From a virus, in the IMG/VR virus record IMGVR_UViG_3300044825_000311, positions 1-59,558 of that record: a stretch of DNA of 59,558 nt; one strand, 5' to 3'. The position numbers were made by a program, and so were the translations under genes. The notes under the pieces are model-generated. The model was not told the origin of the DNA. It made no database searches and was given only the letters and a program-made list of their open reading frames with translations. Positions 49,745 through 57,987 of the stretch are shown here, piece after piece. Position 1 is the first letter of the stretch, and the number at the start of each line of letters is the position of its first letter.

Positions 49745-50833
49745 ATGCCGACGTTTCTGACCGGCTCTAAGATACGCGATACGTACAGCCAGCTTTTGCA
49801 TATCGATGGCGGCGTCGCATCTACTGAAAAGACAGTTTATACAGCAGCCGGTGCGGCTACGGCAGTCAAGCTCGGCACGCTGTCGATGTCCGTTGGCAAC
49901 GTCAGGCTGACGGGCAACACTATCGCTGCCATTGACGGGTCAGCGGGCTTCACGATTACAGCCCCGACGATCACTACCCCCACGATTTCGGCTCCCACGA
50001 TTGTCGGTGGTACGATTACCGGTATTGCTGACCTCGCTGTTACAGACGGCGGTACTGGCGCGTCTACTGCTGCTGCGGCGCGTATCAATCTTGGCATCAA
50101 TATCGGCACGGATATTCAGGCGTATGATCCTACGCTTCAATCCCTGTCTGCACTGGGTACGGCGGCAGATCGTTACGCTTACACGACTGGTGTGGACACT
50201 TGGGCTGAAGGTACGATCACTACCGCTGGCCGTGCGTTACTCGATGATGCTGATGCGGCGGCGCAACGTACGACGCTTGGCCTCGGAACTATCGCTACGC
50301 AGGCGGCGGACAACGTGGCCATCACGGGCGGCACCGTCTCCTTTGGTGTATTGTCTGGTCGGGCTTTTGGTTCTTTCTCCGACATCACCGATCAGACCGG
50401 CAGCACGACGACGCCGACTGCCGTGAAGTTTGGAACCAACGAGATCACCGGTAGCGGTATCTCTATTGCGCTTGACGGGTCTAGCAACCCCACTCGCATT
50501 ACGTTTGCTGCAGCCGGTACGTATATGGTTGCGCCCAACCTGCAGTTTGCTAATTCTGATGGGGCAGACCACGATGTCACTATCTGGCTTCGCAAAAATG
50601 GTACGGATATCGCCCGGTCTGCAACCAGAATAACAGTGCCAAAGACTGGTGACGGCGGTAATGCGTTCTTCCAAGTTGTGTTCTACGACACGGTAACGGC
50701 TGGGCAGTACATCGAAGTTATGTGGCTTCCTGAAAACATAGCTGTTACTATAGACCACACGGCGGCTGTTACGGGTCCGCCAGCAGTGCCTGCCATCCCG
50801 TCTGCCATTGTGGTGGCTGAACGGATCGCGTAA
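49745..50833 (+). CDS. Fibre-like protein with jelly-roll tip (362 aa)
   Basis: Beta-rich throughout: a repeat of short strands (TITAPTITTPTISAPTIVGG), LGIN-rich middle (GTGASTAAAARINLG, common in phage fibres), and a C-terminal C1q/TNF-like jelly roll (RITFAAAGTYMVAPNLQF, VTIWLRKNGTDIARS). May be a head fibre or side fibre. Confidence 0.7.
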   Translation: MPTFLTGSKIRDTYSQLLHIDGGVASTEKTVYTAAGAATAVKLGTLSMSVGNVRLTGNTIAAIDGSAGFTITAPTITTPTISAPTIVGGTITGIADLAVTDGGTGASTAAAARINLGINIGTDIQAYDPTLQSLSALGTAADRYAYTTGVDTWAEGTITTAGRALLDDADAAAQRTTLGLGTIATQAADNVAITGGTVSFGVLSGRAFGSFSDITDQTGSTTTPTAVKFGTNEITGSGISIALDGSSNPTRITFAAAGTYMVAPNLQFANSDGADHDVTIWLRKNGTDIARSATRITVPKTGDGGNAFFQVVFYDTVTAGQYIEVMWLPENIAVTIDHTAAVTGPPAVPAIPSAIVVAERIA

Positions 50834-50856
50834 CATAGCCAACATAGGAAGTGATC

Positions 50857-51495
50857 ATGGCGAAAGATAACGACAAAGATAAAAACAAGACACCGGGCCT
50901 CAAGGGTGGCAGGGGTGTATTTGGTACACCCGGTGTTGGTTATGGCGGTGTAATGAAGCGCGAAAAGCCGCCGGGTCTTAAGGGCGGTAAGGGCGTGTTT
51001 GGCACACCCGGTGTCGGTTACGGCGGCAAACTTACCAGCAACGGTCCGACTTCGCTGGCCGGTGGCCTCGGGATGCAGGGTTATGGCAATGCGGCAACGG
51101 GTGCTAATCTGCACACCCCGCGTAATGCAACCATGGCGACCCGCAACTACCAGTACGGCGAAGTCATGGGTAAACCCCCAGCGCCGAAGCCTACGGCGAA
51201 GCCCACGCGTAAGCCGACCGAGATTACCATTCCGGGCGGTGGTTTGAAGTCGGCCAAGGTTACTCCTGCCAGCAGCAAGTCAAAGCCCATGGCGACTAAT
51301 AGGTTTACTGGTAGCACTCTCGGTTTCACCTCTGGTAAGACCACCGGTTCTACCGTCACCAAGTCCGGTGTCGCCGGTAAGTCTACTGCCGCTTCGCGTG
51401 CTGCGACGCGGGCATATGATAAAGGCGGTGTGGCTGGACCCACTAAGAACGCCGCTGGCAAGAACGCCTCCAGCATGACGGGTAAGCGCAAGTAA
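50857..51495 (+). CDS. Low-complexity basic protein with tandem repeat (212 aa)
   Basis: From ATG 50857 (AGGAA, 6-nt spacer). Two copies of a 24-residue unit with GGKGVFGTPGVGYGG, then a Lys/Thr/Ser-rich disordered tail. Style resembles the 33099-33776 gene. Function unknown; virion protein by position. Confidence 0.6.
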   Translation: MAKDNDKDKNKTPGLKGGRGVFGTPGVGYGGVMKREKPPGLKGGKGVFGTPGVGYGGKLTSNGPTSLAGGLGMQGYGNAATGANLHTPRNATMATRNYQYGEVMGKPPAPKPTAKPTRKPTEITIPGGGLKSAKVTPASSKSKPMATNRFTGSTLGFTSGKTTGSTVTKSGVAGKSTAASRAATRAYDKGGVAGPTKNAAGKNASSMTGKRK

Positions 51496-51770
51496 TGAAA
51501 CTCTGGCTGAAGCACGTAGAGGACGGGAGTGTCTATGATTGGCACCCCCTCCTCGCCAAGCACCCGAAGCTGGTCGAAGTGACTGACGAGGAGTTGTTCC
51601 CCGAGAAGTACGCGCCGCCGCATATCGTAGCGAAGATGGAAGAGCGTAAAGCCAGTAAGGTGGATTATCTTCCGTCGTTCGATGACATCGTTATCGATGA
51701 GCCGCCCGCTCCGACTAACGAAGAATTGAATGCCGAAGTTACTGTCCGCACGAGGAAGCGTAACAAGTGA
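51495..51770 (+). CDS. Small head-tail region protein (91 aa)
   Basis: MKLWLKHVEDGSVYDWHPLL start and an acidic, then basic C terminus. Coupled by TAATG upstream and GTGA downstream. Similar small proteins lie before adaptor genes in podoviruses. Not recognised. Confidence 0.6.
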   Translation: MKLWLKHVEDGSVYDWHPLLAKHPKLVEVTDEELFPEKYAPPHIVAKMEERKASKVDYLPSFDDIVIDEPPAPTNEELNAEVTVRTRKRNK

Positions 51771-52432
51771 CCCCATCTGATATCATAGTCGAGTGTCGTC
51801 GCCTGCTGAACGACACGCTCACTCCGTATCGCTACAGCGATGCGATGCTACTCGGCTATGTTAATCAGGTTTTGAAGCGGACGGCAGTCCTACGCCCTGA
51901 CCTCTTCGGAGTTCTAGGAGATATATCTGTTACAGCCGATACGGCGGTCCAATCACTACCCGCAACGGCGCACCGGCTGATCGACATCTTTCAGGTTAAG
52001 AACGGTGACGCTGTTACTGAAGTAGACCGGGAGACCATGGCCCGCAACCACCCCTCGTGGATGTCGGAAGCTGCTGGTACTCCGGTCAACTTCATGCGCC
52101 ATGTACGCAACCCGACCAAGTTTTTCCTGTATCCGCCCCCAGTGGCCGGTACTATTCTGGTTGCTGAATATGCCGTATCGCCAGTGGATTACACACTCAA
52201 TCAGGATATTACCTCCCCGCCGCCGTCTTTCTTCGGCGCACTGGTTGACGGCGTGCTGTTCCTCGCTTCGTCGGTTGATGATGAGCATGTCAATTCTGGT
52301 CGCGCTAAAGTGTTCCTCGACAGCTTCACGCAGCAGTTGGGCGTGTCGTTGCAGAACCGTGCCCTTAATGATACGAAGCAGGCGGGCCTGACGGCGTCTC
52401 CTCCGGTCGCCCAACTCGGTGAGGTGTACTGA
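51767..52432 (+). CDS. Adaptor (head-tail connector) protein, DUF6682-like
   Basis: 221 aa, GTG start overlapping the previous stop. Helical N-terminal part IIVECRRLLNDT, YRYSDAMLLGYVNQVL, then LPATAHRLIDIFQVKN and LVDGVLFLASSVDDEHV, the usual pattern of gp6-like/DUF6682 phage adaptor proteins attached beneath the portal. Confidence 0.8.
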   Translation: MTPSDIIVECRRLLNDTLTPYRYSDAMLLGYVNQVLKRTAVLRPDLFGVLGDISVTADTAVQSLPATAHRLIDIFQVKNGDAVTEVDRETMARNHPSWMSEAAGTPVNFMRHVRNPTKFFLYPPPVAGTILVAEYAVSPVDYTLNQDITSPPPSFFGALVDGVLFLASSVDDEHVNSGRAKVFLDSFTQQLGVSLQNRALNDTKQAGLTASPPVAQLGEVY

Positions 52433-53202
52433 TGTCCACCCGGCTGTTTTCCTCGCTGCTTCCTAAAGTCCTTCCCAGCGTTCCCGGCGCTCCGCAGCCA
52501 TTGGTTATCCAGTACATTCGGGACACAGCAATCCGTGTCTGCGAAACTTCCTTGGCATGGCGGCATGTCGAAGACCCGTTTGTTCTTCAGCCGGGGTCAT
52601 ACATTAACCTGTTCAATAAGCCTGCCGACACGGACGTTCATGTTATCTTCCGGGCTACGTCCAATGGGCGTTTGCTCCAGCGTGTTGTTCTGGAAGACGC
52701 CATTGATATGTTCCCCGAGTGGGCCGAGCAGTATAACGGCTTGACGCCGGAAGAGGTTTGGGCAGCGACTTCACCGGATGGGTTTAACGACGACCCGTAC
52801 AACGAAGTGCAGTTCAATGGCGGGGAACCCGCGCCACTCCCAGAAACAGCATACACTGGCGGGTCTGATCCGCGCGTGATCACGCAGCTTACTGCTGACC
52901 GCTACGTCGTCCTCCCCATGCCCGGTGGCGATCAGACCTATACGATCCGTATGTTCTATGCGCTCAAGCCGTCCCGTACAGCGGCTGGTATGGATGAAAA
53001 TGTCCTTAATGACCTTGAGGATGTCATCGTTCATGGGGCGCTACAGCAGCTTCTTGTGATGCCCAAGGTCGTATGGAACGATAACACGCTGGCAGCTTAT
53101 CATGCCAAGCAGTTCCTGTTCCGCCAAGCGGAGCGCAGGGCGCGTGCTAATCTCGGCAACGCTCGTGGCAGTTTAACCGCTCGTGGTGGTGGGTTCACGT
53201 AA
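52432..53202 (+). CDS. Tail connector/tubular protein (256 aa)
   Basis: Has FSSLLPKVLPSVPGAPQPLVI and IRDTAIRVCETSLAWRH at the start and a helical C terminus EDVIVHGALQQLLVMPK, as in proteins linking adaptor and nozzle in podoviruses. Coupled to both neighbours. Likely the second ring of the tail. Confidence 0.75.
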   Translation: MSTRLFSSLLPKVLPSVPGAPQPLVIQYIRDTAIRVCETSLAWRHVEDPFVLQPGSYINLFNKPADTDVHVIFRATSNGRLLQRVVLEDAIDMFPEWAEQYNGLTPEEVWAATSPDGFNDDPYNEVQFNGGEPAPLPETAYTGGSDPRVITQLTADRYVVLPMPGGDQTYTIRMFYALKPSRTAAGMDENVLNDLEDVIVHGALQQLLVMPKVVWNDNTLAAYHAKQFLFRQAERRARANLGNARGSLTARGGGFT

Positions 53203-55841
53203 TGGTCGCTATCAAGATCACCAAGTTCGTCGGGACTGCTCCACGCAATAGCCCGGAGCTTCTTAGCGAAACATCCGCACAGGTTGCTCGTAATAGCAAG
53301 CTATACTCTGGCGATCTTATCCCATATCCGCAGCCTTTGGCAGTAGCCAATAGCAACCGTACTGGTACGGTGCGTACCATTTACGGCTTGCGTACCGGTA
53401 CGGATACCTCTCTCAAGTGGTTGTCGTTTACCAGCAAGGTCGATATTGCTACCCCGGCTACGGAAGAACTTGACGAGCGCCGATTTTATTTTACCGGTAG
53501 CGGGACTCCTAAAGTCAGCACCTATGATCTGGCAGTAGGTACAAGCGCAACTGGACCTTATCCGGTCGGGTCGTATGACCTTGGGTTGCCGCTTCCGACG
53601 ACGAAACCGACTATCACGGTCCAACCGTTTACTAAATCGACGGTTATCAGCTACGAGCGCGACAACGCTAATATGGTGACGCTAAAGACCGTCACGCCGC
53701 ACGGGTTGAAGACCGGTGCCGTTGTTTCTATTAGTGGATTTTCCTATCGCGTCGGTACGTATAGTAGGTCCGGTACGACGATAACCGTGACGATCACCAA
53801 CCACGGGCTGTCCACGGGAGCCAGCATCTTTTTGGAGGTGTCGTCCGGTGCTGCCACGACGAATACCTATATCGTAACTGTTGTTAACGCGAACACGTTC
53901 ACCTGTACTGACACAGCGTCCGGCTCGACCAGCGGTAATATAAAGTGGGACATTCGCGATCTTAACACGATTGCCAGTGCGTCAGTGGTTGATAGCACTA
54001 CGATCACTTATTTCGCTTATGGTCCTGCGGTCGCCACCACGACGGTCATGCGGAGCGGTACGTATACCCAGTCCGCTAGTGCCACTGCAACTATCACGCT
54101 GAGTAGCCACCAGCTAACAACGGGTGATCTGGTTTACCTCGCGTTTACGTCTGGCACGGCAACGTCTGGCGCGTACAGTGTAACTGTAACCGGAACAAAT
54201 ACATTTACTGTTATATTGCCGGTTTCCGCAACGACTAGCGGTAACGTAAACGTGTACCTTGTTGTTGGCACAGTTGACCTCGGAGATCAGGTACAGGGGC
54301 GTTCCTACCTCTATACTTGGTACACTCCGTGGCGCGAAGAAAGCATCGGTTCTGATCCGACTGACCCGGTGTTCATGCGCGAAGGTCAGACTGCCTCAGT
54401 TACTGCCCTGCCGACTGCCGCACCTTCCGGTAACTACAATATCAAGGGCATACGTCTTTACCGTACCCTAGCCACTACATCGGGTAGCGCGTTCTTTCTG
54501 TTGAAGACCCTGTGGTTCCCTGCAGCTATTGCGCAGGTATCGCGGACTAGCAACGTGTCACGCATCACGATGCCAGACTACCACAATCTGATTGTCGGTG
54601 ATCGCATCAAGTTGGTCTGTACGTCTGATGCCTCGTTCAATGCTACTGGCGTTACGGTCACTAGGGTTGTGAACAACAAGACGTTCGAGTTTGCGCAGGT
54701 TGGGGCGACGACGGCAACCACAACTGCAGTGGGTACGCTCTATTACGACGTGTCAGAGAAAAAGACGGATGCAGCACGCTATTGGGGCGATGCTGGTGTG
54801 TATACGTTTACTGACGACTTTAACTATCTCAGCCTTTTGACAATCCTGCGGTCTACAGAATACGAGCCGCCGCCTGCAACGATGCAGGGGTTGACCGCGT
54901 TGCACAACGAGATGTTGGCAGGGTTCGTGGGTAACGATCTATATTTCTGCGAGCCGGGACAGTACCACGCATGGCCTAGCCAGTATCGCAAATCGTTTGA
55001 ATTTGATATCGTAGCACTTGCATCTATCGGCGGCGTTCTGCTGGTTCTTACCAAGGGCTACCCATACGTGGTTGAAGGTAGTTATCCGGCTACGATGATC
55101 CCGCAGAAACTTGCGGTGATGTATCCATGCGTGAGTGCGGCGTCTGTTGTCGCCACCAGCTTCGGTGTCGTCTGGGCTACCCATGATGGTCTCGCGGTAT
55201 ATGGTAACGGCGCACAGCTACTAACCAAGGTCGTGCATTCAAGCGACACATGGAACGCTGATGTTAACCCGGAAGAGATTGTCGGTGCCGTCTTCAAGGA
55301 GAACTACATCGGTTCGACTGCCACGGCGGCGTTAACGCTTGAGGCGATAGAAGGCGAAGGCGGAACCGCGCTGTCCTTCGTAGACTTGGATTTCCAGTAC
55401 ACCGCATCGTGGTACGATAACGAAACCAATGCCTTGTATACGGCAGTTGGGACTGCCGGTGACATATATCGTTGGGATACTCCCAGCACCCAGAACATGA
55501 CCCTTCGGTGGAAGTCCAAGGTCTTTATCACCGATGCCCCCATGAACCTTGGCGCTGCGCGGGTTGTTGCTGACTACAGCCCCATTGGCGAAAGCCCTAT
55601 CTGGGAGGAAACCGACTACAATTGGGAGGCTGCGGATTTCCGTTGGGAAGAAGGTGGACCGCTGGTGTTTAACCTGTATATCAACAAGCAGCTTATATTC
55701 AGCACGAACCGGTTTAACAGCAGCATCTTCCGCCTTCCGGCAGGCTACAAAAGCGACACGTTCGAGGTTGAGATTTATAGCGACGTACGCGTTAGGGCCA
55801 TACACATCGCAGAAACCCCGACAGGATTGGGTGTAGTCTAA
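53202..55841 (+). CDS. Tail nozzle protein (879 aa)
   Basis: Begins IKITKFVGTAPRNSPELL, a start seen in nozzle/tubular B-type proteins. Beta-rich, with LDERRFYFTGSGTPKV, and a run of related modules (about 160-350) built on HGLxTG (TPHGLKTG, NHGLSTG, SHQLTTG), then a large propeller-like part and a Trp-rich segment EETDYNWEAADFRWEEGG near 800. Together with the connector it forms the short tail tube. Confidence 0.8.
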   Translation: MVAIKITKFVGTAPRNSPELLSETSAQVARNSKLYSGDLIPYPQPLAVANSNRTGTVRTIYGLRTGTDTSLKWLSFTSKVDIATPATEELDERRFYFTGSGTPKVSTYDLAVGTSATGPYPVGSYDLGLPLPTTKPTITVQPFTKSTVISYERDNANMVTLKTVTPHGLKTGAVVSISGFSYRVGTYSRSGTTITVTITNHGLSTGASIFLEVSSGAATTNTYIVTVVNANTFTCTDTASGSTSGNIKWDIRDLNTIASASVVDSTTITYFAYGPAVATTTVMRSGTYTQSASATATITLSSHQLTTGDLVYLAFTSGTATSGAYSVTVTGTNTFTVILPVSATTSGNVNVYLVVGTVDLGDQVQGRSYLYTWYTPWREESIGSDPTDPVFMREGQTASVTALPTAAPSGNYNIKGIRLYRTLATTSGSAFFLLKTLWFPAAIAQVSRTSNVSRITMPDYHNLIVGDRIKLVCTSDASFNATGVTVTRVVNNKTFEFAQVGATTATTTAVGTLYYDVSEKKTDAARYWGDAGVYTFTDDFNYLSLLTILRSTEYEPPPATMQGLTALHNEMLAGFVGNDLYFCEPGQYHAWPSQYRKSFEFDIVALASIGGVLLVLTKGYPYVVEGSYPATMIPQKLAVMYPCVSAASVVATSFGVVWATHDGLAVYGNGAQLLTKVVHSSDTWNADVNPEEIVGAVFKENYIGSTATAALTLEAIEGEGGTALSFVDLDFQYTASWYDNETNALYTAVGTAGDIYRWDTPSTQNMTLRWKSKVFITDAPMNLGAARVVADYSPIGESPIWEETDYNWEAADFRWEEGGPLVFNLYINKQLIFSTNRFNSSIFRLPAGYKSDTFEVEIYSDVRVRAIHIAETPTGLGVV

Positions 55842-56194
55842 TGGCACGCTTCTCCGGTATACCCGCAGTTCCAGTTGAAAACCTTGATCCGCAGACAACG
55901 CGTGTACTCTCCGCGCTCAAGGAGAATGTGGAGCTTCTTACCAACCAGCGCGGCGAGGCTGACGGAGCAAGCGTTGCCTTGACCGCCGGAAGCGTTACTG
56001 TAAACACAGTATCCGGTAGCTATCAGGGTCTTACTGCTCGTGCTGTAGGTACTGATGCCGGTGGCGGTGTCGGTGTTCCGCTACTATCCGACTACGTGAA
56101 GTTGTTGCAGGACGTACAGACGCTGGCATATGATGTTGCCACATTGCGTACAGCTTTTAATAACCTCATTATTCAGTTGAGGACCGACATATGA
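55841..56194 (+). CDS. Small virion protein (117 aa)
   Basis: Start coupled by TAATG to the nozzle gene. N-terminal helix DPQTTRVLSALKENVELL, beta-rich centre, C-terminal helix LQDVQTLAYDVATLRTAF. Possibly an assembly or internal protein. Not recognised. Confidence 0.6.
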   Translation: MARFSGIPAVPVENLDPQTTRVLSALKENVELLTNQRGEADGASVALTAGSVTVNTVSGSYQGLTARAVGTDAGGGVGVPLLSDYVKLLQDVQTLAYDVATLRTAFNNLIIQLRTDI

Positions 56195-56934
56195 ACAATA
56201 ACGTACCGCCAGCCCTGACCGGCCTGCTCAATATGAGTACCATTATGACTCCGGCAGACACGTTGCGGAGCAGTTCCGTTACTGGCGGGTCGCTTCCGTC
56301 GTACCAAGCCGGTGGCATGATTGGTCCCGGCGGCGAACCTGTCCGCCCTAATATCCCCGGTATGCCCGGTCTCGCCGGTCCTACTACTGGAGCAGGCGGA
56401 CTTGGTCCGCAGCAGATGGAGATGGAGGCCCGCCGCTTTGTCCAGCAGAACCCCCAGCAGGTCGCTGAAATCCGCGAAGCCGTCGAAGAGGCACTTGCGG
56501 ACGGGGATATCACCATGGATCAAGTCCAAATCCTTACCAATATGGCGAAAGTGGCTCTCCAAAACCCGGAGATGTATGAACCCCTGAAGCGGAACATCGT
56601 CGCTCGTGGTATTCTTGAGGACGACGAACTGCCGCCTACGTTCGATCAGGGCACGCTGTTCATCCTGTTGCTTATCGGTCAGATTGTGCAGGCACCGGCT
56701 GCACAGCCGGGTATGTCACCGACCGCTGGTGGCGAGCAGATGATGGCTCCCGAGCAGCCAATGCCCGCAATGAAGAACGGCGGACCGCTGCCGCATAAGA
56801 GCAACAACGGCGACGGGTCTATTCCTATCCGTGCGCATGAGGGCGAGTACGTTATTCCTGCCAAGGTCGTGCGTGCCAAGGGTACAGAGTTCTTTGACAA
56901 GCTCTTGCAGGGCTATGCAGAAGATGAAGATTAA
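56191..56934 (+). CDS. Internal virion protein (247 aa)
   Basis: Gly/Pro-rich N-terminal half (GGMIGPGGEPVRP), central helical region, and C-terminal IPIRAHEGEYVIPAKVVRAKG, then FFDKLL, a motif that recurs in phage internal virion proteins. Located in the ejection-protein block. Confidence 0.7.
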   Translation: MNNNVPPALTGLLNMSTIMTPADTLRSSSVTGGSLPSYQAGGMIGPGGEPVRPNIPGMPGLAGPTTGAGGLGPQQMEMEARRFVQQNPQQVAEIREAVEEALADGDITMDQVQILTNMAKVALQNPEMYEPLKRNIVARGILEDDELPPTFDQGTLFILLLIGQIVQAPAAQPGMSPTAGGEQMMAPEQPMPAMKNGGPLPHKSNNGDGSIPIRAHEGEYVIPAKVVRAKGTEFFDKLLQGYAEDED

Positions 56935-56948
56935 GGTAGGGTAACGAC

Positions 56949-57974
56949 ATGGGCCTCTGGAAATCAATCAAGAACGCCGCCAAAAGTGTCGGCAAGTTCG
57001 TCAAGAAGAACTGGAAGGCTATCGTCGGCATAACGGCTGCGGTCGTCATTCCGTTCGCGGCTCCCGCTATTGCCGGTGCAATTGGTGGCAGTGCGTTCCT
57101 CGCCAGTACGGCAGTTGGCGGATTTCTTAAAAGCGCAGCCGGTGCAGCACTAGTGGGTGCCGGTCTCGGTGCCGGATCGGCTGCATTGACTGGCGGAAAT
57201 CCGCTTCTCGGCGCTGCTCTTGGCGGCATCGGTGCTTATGGCGTGGCTTCGGCTGGCGGTCTGTCCGGTATGTTTGGCGGTATTGGTGGTGGCGCGGCAG
57301 GCGCACCAGCCGCAGCTACTCCAGCCCTTGGTGCTGGCGGTGCAGTTACTGGTGGTCAGGGTATCGTTGCTCTTGGCGGTACTGGTGCCGCCACCGCTGC
57401 TAGTAGTGGTATTGGTAGTGCCATCACCGGAACCATTGGCAGTCTCGCAACCAAACTAGCTACTAACCCGCAGGCCATCGGCGCACTTAGCCAGCTTGCC
57501 ATGACCATGTTCAACAAAGACATGGGCGAACTGACCAAGGAAGAACGGGCGCAGCTTGAAGAAGCTGCGAAGCAGGCCGGAACCGACCGGGCGCTGTTCG
57601 AGCAGAAGGTCATGGAAGCCCGCAAGGTCATTAACATGGGCACGCCCAACCCTGAGCAAGCGTATGCTAATGCACGCTTCAATGTTGAGAACCAGATGGC
57701 CGACGTTCGTCGTGGTATGCCTGCTGGGCTACAAGAGTCCGCAGAGCGCAAAGCCGCTATCGCTGGCGCTCAGTCTGGTGCTTTTAACGTCGCTGCGGAT
57801 TACGGGGCTGCAGCCCAGACGCGACAGGCTGGCCTTAACATGATGCCGCAACAGGCTCCCACCGGGTACAATCAGCTTGCCATGGACACGTATGCCAGTG
57901 TGGAAGCGCGGCGACAGAAACTTGCAGAGCAGCAGAGCAAGGCGGTCGGTCAACTCTTCGGCGCTCTGGCCTAA
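56949..57974 (+). CDS. Internal virion protein with membrane-like segments (341 aa)
   Basis: Basic N terminus, then IVGITAAVVIPFAAPAIAG and long Ala/Gly-rich stretches (50-150, glycine-zipper style) suited to forming a membrane channel; helical C terminus with RKVINMGTPNPEQAYANA. Fits an ejected, membrane-inserting protein of a podovirus. Confidence 0.75.
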   Translation: MGLWKSIKNAAKSVGKFVKKNWKAIVGITAAVVIPFAAPAIAGAIGGSAFLASTAVGGFLKSAAGAALVGAGLGAGSAALTGGNPLLGAALGGIGAYGVASAGGLSGMFGGIGGGAAGAPAAATPALGAGGAVTGGQGIVALGGTGAATAASSGIGSAITGTIGSLATKLATNPQAIGALSQLAMTMFNKDMGELTKEERAQLEEAAKQAGTDRALFEQKVMEARKVINMGTPNPEQAYANARFNVENQMADVRRGMPAGLQESAERKAAIAGAQSGAFNVAADYGAAAQTRQAGLNMMPQQAPTGYNQLAMDTYASVEARRQKLAEQQSKAVGQLFGALA

Positions 57975-57987
57975 TTAGGAGACTTCG

